Assembly (NCBI GenBank): GCA_900239685.1
Contig: OENT01000153.1
Span: 1-64,000 of the forward strand
Origin: Rotaria macrura
Taxonomy: Eukaryota > Rotifera > Eurotatoria > Philodinida > Philodinidae
Length of the DNA stretch: 64,000 nucleotides
Direction of reading: 5' to 3'
Under the pieces are notes generated by a model. The model searched no databases and was not told where the DNA came from. It saw only the letters and a list, made by a program, of their open reading frames with translations. The position numbers were made by a program, and so were the translations under genes. This document shows positions 11,813 through 24,539 of this stretch, piece by piece (within the stretch, counting starts at the first letter, position 1; the number at the start of each line of letters is the position of its first letter).

Positions 11813-14800
11813 GATCGATCATTTACTTTTAGACACTGAGTGTCATGAAATCATCTGTGGAACAAACTATTATTTCTTTTTTGCTTTTTAATAACGATAA
11901 ATTTCACTTATTTTTGAAATTTTAATTAATAAAGTTTAATGCATACATGGTACGTGTAAGTCTAAGTGCCATATTTTCAATACTTCCGAAAACATTCGCA
12001 TATGAACGAGTATTTCAAATTCATGCTGTCTATAATTCTCATCGAATCTAATTTTTTCGTTTAGTTCACACCGAATGACAAAAACAAGCACATATGTTTG
12101 GAAAAGCATGCAAAGGAATGAATGCTTTCAGAAAGATAAATCACTTGACTATATTTTGAAAAGAATTTAAAGTTCAGAGTACTCACTAGAATGATTTTAT
12201 AAATAATAAAACAAACGGAATGTTGAATTTCTTCGAAGATTTATTTTAATATTCTATTTTAGTAACATTCAATGGTTTACAGAAAGACGAAAGGATCTAT
12301 GAAATTATGATATTCTTTAAATATTTGTTCTGGAAACAAACTATATTCAAATAAACTCAAGTTGAATGAAAAATATTTGCTTTAAACATACACTTGTTGC
12401 CGTTTCATTTAAACACACATGTACTAACTCAGTAATATCGACTGGATACGAGAAAAAGAATCCAAGAAGAGTTCAATGAGTCATTGTATTTATTTCTACC
12501 ACTAACTTTATCGAGCCGGAAATAATATGCTTTGATTTCTATGAAGAAACTTAGCATGTCGCTATATTTGCATAGAATAACTTATTGCATATACTTTAAC
12601 AGTCAAAACGGCTAACAGTCAACCAGCATAATTAAAGATGAGAGCCTTTATATTTTCGGACATCAAATAACTGATCTTCGTCATTGAAAGAATTTTCTTT
12701 GTAGGTTTTCATAGATCCTGTATTGATCTATTTCGTTTGTTTTTGATAATTACCAATATGACTGATGGTTACAAGCCAAAATCAGGGTTTCTTTCCAAAA
12801 ATTGCTTCAAATCTCTTTTTATCTCTTATCCTATTTCATTAATGAGAACATGTAAAGTAGCACTGGCCACTTGAAATAGAAATGAAAATTGTTACTTGAA
12901 TATCCCAAGTGATACTTTCAAATTTGAAAAAAAATTTTAAATTTGTGAAAATGTTTTTAAAGAATCATGTCTGTGTCTTAATTAATGTTTTGTCAATAGT
13001 TCATTCATTTGCTAACTTGACAATATTTTCTCTTTGTCAGAATATAGTCATGTTTTTCAAATAAACATGAAGTACTTCCAAGGATTTCTCCCTCATTCCT
13101 TATCATTCTAGAACCGAGGGTCTATTTAGTCTATGCGTTACAGTCTTATATGTTACTCATGAAATCCAAACAAGAAAAAACAGTTGAGACTCAAATTTTC
13201 AAGTATTATAGAATTTGTTTACATACATATTTATTCATAATTAAAAATCTTTTCCTTCTATTATTGTATAAATGTCGTCATTCGAAGTTGAAAAAAACTC
13301 TGTGCATGACCTACGTGTTTTCCATGTTTAGTGTAGTTATTCGAAATATTCCGATCATGCAAATACGTGTATGGCGGAAGATGAAAAATGCAGAAATAAT
13401 ACGCAAAGACTTTCAGATGTTCTTAAACGAATAGTAATACTATCGATCCCGCGTTCTTTGAATTCCATCTACGTATATGAGACAGAGGCATTCTAGAAAT
13501 ATCTTTAGTTAGAAAATCGATTTTGAACATAAATATACTTCTCTTGATAGATAGAAAAAGAACTTCTTGAACAAATTTATTGTGTAAACTTGTTCTCTCA
13601 CATTATGTCTGGAATTTTCAGCAAAACACTGTGCTCGTATTCAAGAAACATAGAAAGTTTTTCGGTGAGATTATTTGATGCAGTCAGTTGTAGTTTTCTT
13701 TGAAGAATCTTTCAACTAGCGATATCGAATATTTGCTTCATCCTATTAATGCGTGGACAGACGAAATAATTGAACAGTTTCAGTATCCTTGGTCAGCAAA
13801 CCAAATCAAGAACTTGATTCATGGACAACTTAAAATCTTCGTTATATATTTCTGTTATAGGCAAATATTACAAATGAGCACTGTCTCGAATCCAATCGGG
13901 TTCAACAAATTGAACAAGTATATTGTTGCCATGACTTCCGTACAACTTGTTGTTGCTGATGATGCTTGTGTCAGAACGTTTCTGAATGAATCAGATATTA
14001 ATCAAGGTTTGGTAAAACTGATGTTCTTTGTACAACAGAATATTTGATAGTTATGCATGTAGTTAGAATATTCAAGAAGTAGGATATTGTTTGTTGTTTG
14101 TTGCTGGTATCATTATCTAAATGATGTTTACACATACTCTATTATAATATTGATCACCTAAATAATTGCTTGTTTTATTGAAAAATTAGTAATTCAAAAT
14201 CTTTGATTTGACTGGCACTTCTTTTCAAGACTTAATTTAAATGCAACTGTATTTTTTCAATGCTTTATTTTTTCTTATTTTTCCGAAGTTTCGAGGAACA
14301 ACCGTTTTGTATGATATTATTAAGCTGAAAACCTTGGAAATTCTATTTCTACGATATGCTTACGTGATACGATGTAGATGTTTAGAATTTTTAACAGCAG
14401 CACATTAGGTAAAGTCAAAAGCTACTATTTAAGTCTCAATGATATCGAATTTTGCAGTTAGATTTGCATTATCTTTTTACTCTCTAGATCACATGATTAA
14501 AATTGGATGAACTTCGAAGGTTTCGTACCAAATGTTTTTTTACTTTCGACTCATCTATGAAAATTTGTACAATATTATTTTCATTGAGTTATGTCGTTTG
14601 TATACTTGAGGTCGATATACTATCTTGACATACATATGATATGTCTATTTAGATATGTAAAATCTTTACATATAAAATGCAATCAAAACAAATATGAATA
14701 TTAAGAGTACAAATTAGACTCGATGAATTATAGAATCAGAGTCCAAAAATGTATTCTAAAGGGCACTAGCAACCTATCATCGCGGACTAGACTTTTCTTT

Positions 14801-16175
14801 TTCTGATCCAATCGATACAGGCCAAAGAATATTTTAAATGGATTAAATTTTTACGGGGCACAGAGGCATTGAGAATTTCATTCATTTTAAAATACTCCTA
14901 TAACTTGAAGGAGTATTTCGTAAGCTTGAATGCATAGAATTGGTAAAGTTTCTCATTGTATCTACTGAAGTAGCACGACATATCCGTCTATTGGACAATA
15001 CATGATTTCGTGAATGGAAAAGCAAAATGAGCAAATATTCCTCATTAGCTAACAACACTTTCGCTACGACACTATCCGATCAATTGTAAAAGAGAAAAAA
15101 AAAAAATTTGATCATCTTTACATGAGACAAGAACAAGACGCACATGAATATTATTCATCTTCACAAAAGAATCACTGCTCTCATGAGCTTACACCAATAA
15201 TATAATTTTTGAGTTGTTTATGTATTTTTATATGTAAACTTCATTGGTGCTAAACGGAGATACTCATAAATATAGATGTAGATAATACTCGACTTTCTAC
15301 TTTGTAAACATAAAACCAAATTCAATTAATATGATGAAGTTTTGAAACTTGAGCCAACAACAAAGATGTTAAGGTTACATTTAAGATAAAAGTAAATATC
15401 GATTTATTCGTTGTTTTGATATTGATTATGTCTGTTCTAAGTCTACGTGTGTCTTTTAATTGACTGCATTCATCCTAGACGATAGTGTTCTCTACTTATC
15501 TAATGAAGAAAAAATTAAGTATATGTATGAGTTCATCGTCTTGAATAATAGTGGAACCGATACATGTATTAGAAAAATCAATAAAAAAATGCAATATCTC
15601 ACATTATGATTTTCCATTCAATTTCTGGAGTAGTATTCAAATGGATTTATGAATAATGTATCATGTCTCCTTGGAATGAATGCTTAAATCATAATCATAT
15701 GTTGAATCAACTCATTGATAAAGCACAATATTTATTTCTTTATCAAAATAAACTGATCGATTAAGATCTATGGATTAGTGAAATGTGGAACAAGTCATAG
15801 TTCTTCATCAAGATTCAATAATTATTGTAATAGTGACGCACAATCATACATGTGATGATATTTAAAATTATCTGTCATTACACGATACCAGAACTTGAAT
15901 GTTAACATCTACTGTTCATGAATCTAAGCGAATTATAATTTGTTCACTAGTTTGATACATGTTCTTGTGATGAAAGCTTGTTCGTTGGAACAGTTTTTGT
16001 CCACAAGATTTTTTTGACCTTTCTCACAAATTGAAACAAAGAAAAGAAAGTTGTTTACTAGTTAAACTTTTCAAAGTATTACCATGATTGACAATTAGAG
16101 GTAATGATAGATCGTGATAGATTTTATGAAAATAAGATCAAAGATTATTTATTTATAGTATTTCTTTAATATGTC
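11813..16175. other. Long gene-poor stretch
   Basis: AT-rich DNA with no supported gene. Frames at 13150-13434 (94 codons) and 13700-14047 (115 codons, TTG start) lack splice context, domain likeness or adjoining exons. The second is slightly long for chance and could be a relic. No tRNA, microsatellite or transposon end was noticed. Confidence 0.45.
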
Positions 16176-16643
16176 TTAATGGCATTTCGGAAGACTCAAC
16201 TCTAATGATGTTGAGCATGCGTATTCTAAAAACAATAGATGAGTAACGCAATTGCGCTTTGATGAACAACATGAACCATATCGCATTTCATATGCTAATC
16301 CCATAGGTATCACGCAAATAGATTTTTTTAATACAATAATAGATGTATTTTTAATGTGAAATCTGATTTTAAAAACATATCCAGTCGATTTTTCATTGAA
16401 CGATGGTAAATCAGAAAGAATAAATATTTTATATTCGTGAGTTCTCATGCTATCAATCAAGACTATAACATTACCAATGATTGATGACATCTCATCGAAG
16501 ACATATACTCTTCCAAAGTCTTGTTTAAATCGAAAAAACCACTTTTGTACGGTTTTTGCATCTTTATTTCCAAAGACAAAACAAATAGATATCATGATAA
16601 AACGAGATGAATCGAATTGGTAATAGTTGAAGATACGTTTCAT
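16176..16643 (-). CDS. Hypothetical 155-residue open frame, doubtful
   Basis: Unbroken frame of 155 codons on the minus strand, the longest in the 7-kb gene-poor stretch between the ASB-like gene and calcipressin. It starts at ATG 16643 just after an acceptor-like CTCGTTAG. I recognise no domain. The predicted protein is mixed in composition, with a basic N-terminal third, a central part rich in Ile/Val/Phe and six Cys in the last 45 residues, and no signal peptide or transmembrane helix. Its length is more than I would expect by chance in such AT-rich DNA. It could be a small real gene, an exon of a larger gene or a relic. Nothing nearby suggests a role. Confidence 0.2.
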   Translation of the reverse strand: MKRIFNYYQFDSSRFIMISICFVFGNKDAKTVQKWFFRFKQDFGRVYVFDEMSSIIGNVIVLIDSMRTHEYKIFILSDLPSFNEKSTGYVFKIRFHIKNTSIIVLKKSICVIPMGLAYEMRYGSCCSSKRNCVTHLLFLEYACSTSLELSLPKCH

Positions 16644-19100
16644 TCTAACGAGATTAAGTCTAATAGCATATGAGAGATAGGTAGAAAGTAAGATTTAAAA
16701 TAGGTCTGTATCTATCTATTTAAGATCGCACAATAATAGATTGTTACTCACAGCATGAAATAATATCTCACTAACCGTATCTTTATGTCTGTTGATAATA
16801 CAAACAAGTTATAGAGATAGAAGAATTTCATTTAGCGATGTTACAAGTTTCGAAAATATTTAATTCGAAAATTGAAAATGAAATTAATGTTTTAAAATTC
16901 AAATGAATTCACCAGTATTTCCTCTGATGGTTTTTATCGAACAAATTTATTTAAATGCTACATCCTCTATCAATAAAGACTATGTTTATTACGAAGGTTT
17001 CCAATCAATTATAGACAGTTCAAAACTAATATATTTGCTTTCTCAATGTCATCTCTTATACAAAAATTTTCTGTTTGGCTAGTGTGAACTCATTCAAGAT
17101 TGGTAGTAGTAGTAGTCGGAAGTTTGCAAATATTCATTTACAATAGTGATAAAGTTTTATCTTCTACGTAACTATTTCAACTGAAGGCAGTACCACATGA
17201 TTGCAATCTGTAGACGACTCTCATACAATATTGCCCATGTGATGAAAATAAAATAAGTCTTATTCAATAGCTAGAGAATTCCACGCCCATCACAAGTAGT
17301 CAAACTACAAGAACCGACGATTATGATTATTTGTGCATGTCTACATGAATTTCAAAAATAGATCGGTTGAAGTATTGTTTTTTTGTTGAAGATATTTCGC
17401 ATGTTTTTTGAATAATAGAAAACCTAAAATTCTGAATTATGATTTAAACTTTATATAGAGATAAGTCTTTATCAGAAAAGTATATGTAACTAGTATTTTT
17501 TAGAATTGCTGATATTTAATACCATCAGATACGAATGTGTTTAAAGAATATTTTTCACATTGTTCGCATAGAATTTTATGAGCATTGTTCTTCGTGTCCA
17601 TTCAAACTACTTCTAAATGATTAGAGCCTCAACTTGATACCGGTTCCAAATCAATGTCATACTTAGACATGGTTTATTGTTGGCAGAAATATTCTTCAGT
17701 GGCATAATGTCTAGACTAATGCAGCTTCACTATTCTTTCCCTTAATTTCTATTATTGTACCATGCCTTAGCTAGTCTACCATAATTGAGAAATATAAAGC
17801 CAAAGCACTGTTTACATTATAAAGCATTTCTTGTAACTTGATCATCAACATCGATTAGATTAGGAAATCTTTGGACAGATCAAGTATACGCAAGTAGAGA
17901 AACATGTTGAGAAAATACGCTTAAATACTCAAAAATGGAACCTCGATTGTGAGTCATTAATGGGAACCGGAGAATTTTCTTTTTGCAAACATTTCACTTT
18001 CAAATCTTGAAACGGCGAGAAACTCAAGTTCTTGCTTGTTAAAGTGCACTGTTTTTGAACTGCAGAACAATTAAAAGAAAAATGAAAATTTCGCACAAAA
18101 AACGTCTTTCTTACGTTTGCTTTTAATAATCTTTTATGACTCACAATGGAGATTCCATTTTGATCATTTAAACGCATTTTTCCAGATGTTTGTCTAGTTG
18201 AATAGACACTTGCAATAAATTCTGTTTATCATCAATCATTTATTCGTAATGAAAAAAACCATCGTCACTATATTGAATTTATCTATTATTTGTTGATTTA
18301 GTATGGTCGTATTTCATGTGAGCAATTGCGTAGCATTATAGAAATGATTCAATTTAATAATAAATGCTACAACGAGTTAACTATGTACACACTCATTGAT
18401 ACTAATAAATAAAGCATGTCACAACTGACATACGGTTTTCGTCAAGTCTCAAGTACGAAAATTACTATAAAAGTGTTCTCTTATATCAATCACATCATAA
18501 GTACAAATACTTTGTTGCATACGATCACTTAGTTATTTTCTTTCACTGTGCTATATAAAGAATTCAGCAGACAGTATGTAAATATTGATTGTGAATTCGA
18601 TTCTATCCATGACAATATCGAGAAAAGAGACATAACACTCAAAACCATTCGTACTAACAATCTTTCATTATGCCCTAATGGTAGAACTCTACAACATGAA
18701 TGTGATCCAGTACGAATCATTTGAAATAAAAATGCCAACACTAACTAGTATTTGTTTGAGAGAAAAAAAGCTATAACTTTCTTTCCGATGAAAACAATTC
18801 ATCGATTGTTCAATGCTATTAAAAATCAGAAACATCTTTATACTCAAATGAACACAATAAAGATGATCAATTTATGGTTTTTCAAATATAGAATAGCAAT
18901 CCAAACAAGTATTTATCATCAAGTAAATTAAGACATAGAATCAAATCATAGTAACAATAAACGAAAAGATTTCTTTTCCTTTATACACTTATATTTTCTT
19001 TTATTACAGACATACAAAAACGCTATTGCAGTTTTGACTACTATTATTCGTTGAACACAATGTCATATAAAATAAATAGAATTTTTACATTTGTTTATTA
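16644..19100. other. Gene-poor stretch
   Basis: No supported gene. A minus-strand frame at 17929-18177 holds two donor-like sites (GTGAGT and GTAAGA) inside its first 25 codons, but I could not find matching downstream exons. A short TAGTAGTAG run occurs near 17104-17112. A minus-strand AATAAA (plus-strand TTTATT at 19094-19099) serves calcipressin. Confidence 0.4.
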
Positions 19101-20136
19101 TTATGAATGCTCATCAGTTTTATGATGTGGTGGTCGTCGAGTCTGCATATGTGATGGCATAATTAATTTCTTTCGAAGACTTTCATTTATTTCAACATTA
19201 TTAGCTTCATCGCATGTATCAATAACAATCGATGGAGCATTCGAATGGTGTTCGTACGGCAATATTTCATGAGATTCATCTGCAATAAAGAAAAAAGACC
19301 ATTGAATACTCATTAAACAAAAATGTTTTTTGTTTTTTCTAAACATTTACTTGGTTTTAATTGTGCAATAGCAGCGATTAAATTCAGATCGACACGTGGA
19401 GGATTTTCAAGTTTTTGTTCCCATTGATCCGGTGGACTAGCTGGTGGTGATATAAGATAGAGTTTGTCAGGCTCTGGTGGACGTAAATGTGTATCAGAAT
19501 TCGCACCATGAATAACAATAGGCTAGAAAATGACATGACTATAGAAAGAAAAACGTACAGAATTCAAGTATTCAATTACATTAGTAAAGTAAGTCTTCAT
19601 TATTGAACCGTGAAATTGATATTGATGGAAACGTAATCGAGCTTGAAAAGCATTGTACGATGATGTAAATGTAATGCGTACACGTTGGAAAAATTTCAGA
19701 TAGACTACACTGATTTGCGAATCATAAGTACGAAATAGTTGTTCAAATTCATTCTTTTTGAAATACATCATAAGATTATTTTATCAATTAACTAATCAAG
19801 AATAGATCTTACTTTCATCTGTTGATCGGAAAATAAATCTTGAGGCAAGCAAGTAATAAGAAGACTATTTGATAATGAAGATACATCAATATCATCATTT
19901 TGATTTTTCATTTCATCATGTTCATGTACGTTATTATTATTGCTGTTGATGAGACCATCAGAATCATCGTTTATGTAATTAATATAATATTTTGATGTAT
20001 CCTCATCCTCGAATTGTATTGATTGAAGACCATTAGTAATTAAATTCAACTGGATAATTAAAATAACAGAATATATATACTCAGCACACGTATAGATCAG
20101 TAAATATAGCGATAAACTTACTTTATCATCAGTCAT
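19101..20136 (-). CDS. RCAN: Calcipressin (regulator of calcineurin)
   Basis: Five exons on the minus strand: 20136-20122, 20049-19813, 19753-19580, 19522-19351 and 19279-19101 (777 nt, 258 residues). Calcipressins bind and modulate the phosphatase calcineurin in the cytosol. Visible parts are an RRM-like N-terminal domain (SNSLLITCLPQDLFS, then NEFEQLFRTYDS and KFFQRVRITF), the family signature ISPPASPP at residues 166-173 with its two phospho-acceptor serines, the calcineurin-docking PSIVIDTC at 215-222, and a C-terminal TRRPP at 246-250 (compare vertebrate QTRRPEY). The acidic stretch at about residues 20-65, rich in Asp and Asn, is longer than usual. Exon 1 codes only five residues (MTDDK), so another first exon could exist; vertebrate RCAN1 uses alternative first exons. 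The acceptor of exon 3 has a weak pyrimidine tract, so that border is the least certain. The stop is almost overlapped by the polyadenylation signal. Confidence 0.93.
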
Positions 20137-22370
20137 GATTAGTATTGTTACTTTACATATGTTATGACGTCGAGATAGAAAAAATATATTCGGATTTGTT
20201 TTTTGTAATAGTAAGCCTAAGTAGTATATGGGAACCAATTATTGTAAATTTCAGAGCGACATCTAATGTGATGCACGATGCATTTGGGTTCTGTAAATAC
20301 GACTACAGTGTACGTCTTATACGATTAGACTAGTATATTCCAGTCAATAAATTGAATTTAACAATCCTCACAAAACAATAAATTGATTCTTGGTTCAGTA
20401 AGATTGATGCTGAAATACTGAACAATTTAATAGAATGAAAATTGTGATAATGTCTTCAGATGATTTTATCAAATAAGATAAAGTGTTGCCAAAAAAAAAT
20501 CAACAATTAAAAATTTCTCATTAATGATGATTCCTAGAAATGAGTATTTGTACTGATGAATGTTGTGAGTATGGAACGAAATTAACGTTGAAAAATACCC
20601 AGACCTTGTCTGAATGTTCACAATATTATGAGTGATAATAAGTGCAATAATGTAAACAAAAGTTTCAGGACAGCTATCCGCACATCACATTAAAGAGAAA
20701 GCAATTTTGCATTCACTTGCTTTTTTTTCTCTTTTAATATATATTCTCTTTTTGATTTCGTTGTTTCATTGTAACGTAGATTACAGAATCATCGATGCAT
20801 ACACTAATAAAATTTGCTTAATCGACACCATATATTACTTTTGTATTCGCTTGACATTGATACATTTATATATGACTTGTTAGAACAAAAAACATTATTA
20901 TGGTTGAAAACATAAATGTTCTATGCCATCATTTTCGATATTGTGTATTAGAACATGTTCAAGTCGTTTTTTTTTTCGAGAGTAAAAACATATGTACGTT
21001 TTCGGTAGCTCTCATACGTGTTATATGCGATCAAACTTTTGCATTGAATCAATAATGAAACTGAAATGTCAAATAAAGAAGCCAATTGTGAGTCGAAGCT
21101 GTTTTCTTCCCACATCTCGAGCTCACTAGATGCACTTGCTCGCATCAAAATGAATGTTACATGTTGGCCTGTACAATTGATTGTTACACCTTTTTAGAGT
21201 ATTAGAACAATTACAAGAAGGAAATTCTAATTAAGATTCAGTCCATTCTTCATAGTTCTAGTTTTATCCAAGATATTACGAGCAAGATGGTTTGAGGATT
21301 ATTGGTAACAAGAAATCTTTTTCGAGTTCGACACAGAAATTTGTGTGCAATGTCTGGTTCAAAAGTTGGAAATCAAAGAATGAAAGTTAGATTTTTATAT
21401 TCTTCGTTGATTCTACAATGTATGTAATGGTGTCAAATTGAATTTAAATTAATATAAGAAGATCAAAGAGCAATTGCTTTTTTCTCTTTATGATAGGTCT
21501 ATGTCATGCCGAACTTCATCAGAAGTATGAGTAATTACTTTGATATGCTCTTTTAAATTTTCTGTCATATTAAAGCAAAATTGTGAAGTACAGAACTATT
21601 ATAATAGAAAAGCATATGATAATGATCCATGTCGTAGCTTGTATTCACTGAAGAATTTTGAAAAAGAAATCAATCATTCTAAAGGTATATAACTGATAGT
21701 CTTACGTATGAATTTATTCCTCAGAACAATTAAAATTTTAGAAATACTATATGAAATTCAATTTGAGCATAGACAATTATTATTTCACGGGTTAAACGGA
21801 TTATGTTCTTTTTTTTACATTTCTGATGCTTTTAATCTAACTTCTATTTTTAGAATACGATTGATGCATTCTCTTCTTTTTTCTTACTACACTTTCGTTC
21901 AATTTTCACAGATGTCATTGATTTAATTGATTTTGTAAATGTAAAATTGAGTCATCAATTAAATATGAACAATTAAGCAATACCAAAAGAAATGACTTGA
22001 AGTACTTTGATAAAATATAATCTTAACGTAGTCGATACGAGAATGAACATTTGTTTCATGCGCATAAAAAGTCTGTTATTCAATGTAAACTTTGAACAAG
22101 TGAGATCGATTGTATTTGCATGCATTGTATAATCAACTCAATCGTACTGTTTCTTCAAAGCTTCTTGTTTTTATTTACAAGAAAATAACGAAAGGCTCTT
22201 TTATATTGATTTACATCTGCATAAAGAAATTCCATACATGGTTTCTTAGACAAAAAAGAAACTTTCATAATATACTAATAAAAAATAACTCATTGTTCTG
22301 CTGTTTGATATACTTCTATTCAAAGAAAACATAATACATATATTCACAGACCGAACAAATTTGATAGAAA
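20137..22370. other. Intergenic region between divergent RCAN and the SHFRGG protein
   Basis: Should hold the promoters of both flanking genes. Only short frames are seen (20948-21148 minus, 21708-21926 plus, 22110-22334 plus), none with domain likeness. An acceptor-like TTCACAG ends about 20 nt upstream of the next gene's ATG. Confidence 0.45.
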
Positions 22371-24413
22371 ATGCTCTTCTACTACCTGATTCTAATACTA
22401 TCCATTGATGTTCAGTTAATTCAAAGTTCTCATTTTCGTGGAGGAGCTATTAGTTGGGAACCAGCAACGAATGAATTGTCTGTCTTAAATACTCAAAGAA
22501 CTATTACTATTAATCAACGGTATGATTGGACAAAGACTGCTGCAACTAGTAAATGTACATCAACAACGATTTTAACCTTTGGTACTATTGGAGAAAATGC
22601 TGTTTCCGTATTGAAATGTGTTTCACCTGTATCGACATGTACGAATGCACAGTATCTTACCAATATTTCAACATTCGTTCCTTGCACTGATTTTAATACT
22701 ATTATGGGAACATCTTATGGGTACAGTTCGACAACAGTTAATTTAACTGTCATTTCAACAGGTCTTGTTGTTGGATATGTTGTGAGTGGTGCATGGCTTC
22801 CATTACAATTAACTGGTGTTGGTGGTTGGAGTATGATGGCATATATTAACATGAGTCCACGTTCAGATAATAATTTAATTAACAGCTCACCTACATCGAA
22901 TATAGCACTAACACATTATGTGCCTTGTAAAATTCAAAGTTCTATTGATATACCAATGAGTGATGCAGACGGCGATGATATTAAATGTCGTTTTGCCTTA
23001 TCATCAAATATATTAGGTGGAGTTACCGTCAATGAATGTGGAAGCGTATGTAAACCACAAGCACTTCCTTCATCAACACAACTTATATCAGTCAATCAAA
23101 CGTGTACATTGATTGTTACTTTACCTACTGTTGGCTATTATGCAGTATCCATTCAACTAGAAGATTTTATTTTAAACTCAACACAACCACTCAGTTCAGT
23201 TCCATTACAATTTCTTCTTCTTGCGTATAATGCATTAAATCCAGCAACAGCATGTAAACTTGCACCTACTATAGCTAGTATACCACCTGACTTACCATCA
23301 CCGGATGCCACCATTACAGTTCAAGTTAATGTTCTTTACACAGCAATGGTAATTGCTCGTACTGGCTGTGTAAATGATACAGACACAAGTATTCAAAATT
23401 TTATAACATCAAGTCCACCTGGAATGCTCAAAACGAATTTACCATTTGCAATAGTATCTCCATCATATGCTATTAATCTAACATGGACACCAACCACCGA
23501 TCAGTTTAACAAAACATATACATTTTGTGCTGTAGCCATTGATATTAATTACTATTCATCCGATCAATATTGCTTTTATTTATATGTTGGTCCTACAATT
23601 ACAACTACTACGACAACTACGACAACATCAACAACTTCTTTCACAACTTCATCGAGTACATCAACTAGCACAGCGTCAGAAACAACAACAACAACAGTAT
23701 CGTCTTCAAGTTCTGGTAATTGATTGTTGTACAGTTATTTTTCCATTTATAATTCTCTTTTTCGTTTGTTTTCTATTAGTTGCTGCCGCTGTTGAATGTA
23801 ATTGTATACCATTCATACTTGGACTCAGTCTTGGTCTTGGATTACCACTTTTTCTTCTGCTCGGTCTTCTATCATTGCTTTGGTTATGTCGATGGTGCCC
23901 TGAACCTATAAGGTATATTGTTGAAGTCTTTTATTTTTTTGAGTAATTATATTTGGGTTTGTTTGTTTGTTTGTTTCTCTTTTCTTTTCTTACAGAAATT
24001 TGATTCAAAAACGATTCGGTCATCCAAATAATATGTATAGCTTGCATCGTGAACCATCTACTCTGTCCAATGATCAAAGAAGTCGTGCACGACCTGTAGT
24101 ATCTGACGATACATGTCAATATCGTCAACAATATATTCATGAAAACAAGCATGAATCAATAAGTCGACCGATCAGATCACCTGTAGAAAGCATATTAATG
24201 TCTTCAAAACAATCACAACATGATAGATCATTATCATCATTGCAGTTTCGTTCAGCGTCGACAACGGTAACATCACTTACAGCAACAAGTAGACTATTAT
24301 CATTAAGCGATACTTCACAGATGATATCGCCAATTCCACCACTCAACCCTGCCAACGACAACTTAAATTCCATTCTTGTACGAGAATATTCGAGACAAAA
24401 TCAGTCAACATGA
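22371..24413 (+). CDS. Type I membrane protein of the SHFRGG family, function unknown
   Basis: Exons 22371-23715, 23780-23912 and 23996-24413 (1896 nt, 631 residues). A signal peptide (MLFYYLILILSI...) is followed at once by SHFRGGAISWEP. I recall this opening from a group of uncharacterised invertebrate surface proteins; I have not checked it. The ectodomain, to about residue 410, is Cys- and N-glycosylation-rich and contains DADGDD and a beta-rich, cadherin/PKD-like repeat feel. A stalk of nearly pure Thr and Ser spans residues ~410-448, probably O-glycosylated. One strongly hydrophobic helix (about 459-484) comes next, then a CRWC juxtamembrane motif and a ~145-residue cytoplasmic tail rich in Ser, Gln and Arg. 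A role in adhesion or as a glycocalyx receptor is inference only. AATAAA lies at 24502-24507. The 134-codon frame at 23539-23946 is a shadow, apart from its end. Confidence 0.8.
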
Positions 24414-24539
24414 TTACAACACATATGACAGGCTTTGCCAAGTTGAATTTTGAAAATTATTCTTCGCTTTGTAAATTTTTTTAATTATATTATCCGATTT
24501 TAATAAAATAATTTCTTTTTAATCGGTTCACTAATGGTC

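Noticed and set aside
13700-14047. 115-codon frame in the gene desert
   Set aside because: It uses a TTG start, has no adjoining exon, domain or conserved motif. It was left within the gene-poor entry and not called as a gene.
23539-23946. 135-codon frame rich in Gln/Leu overlapping the SHFRGG stalk
   Set aside because: It is the +1 shadow of the Thr/Ser codon run (ACA read as CAA/AAC). Only its final part is the true transmembrane exon, reached by splicing.
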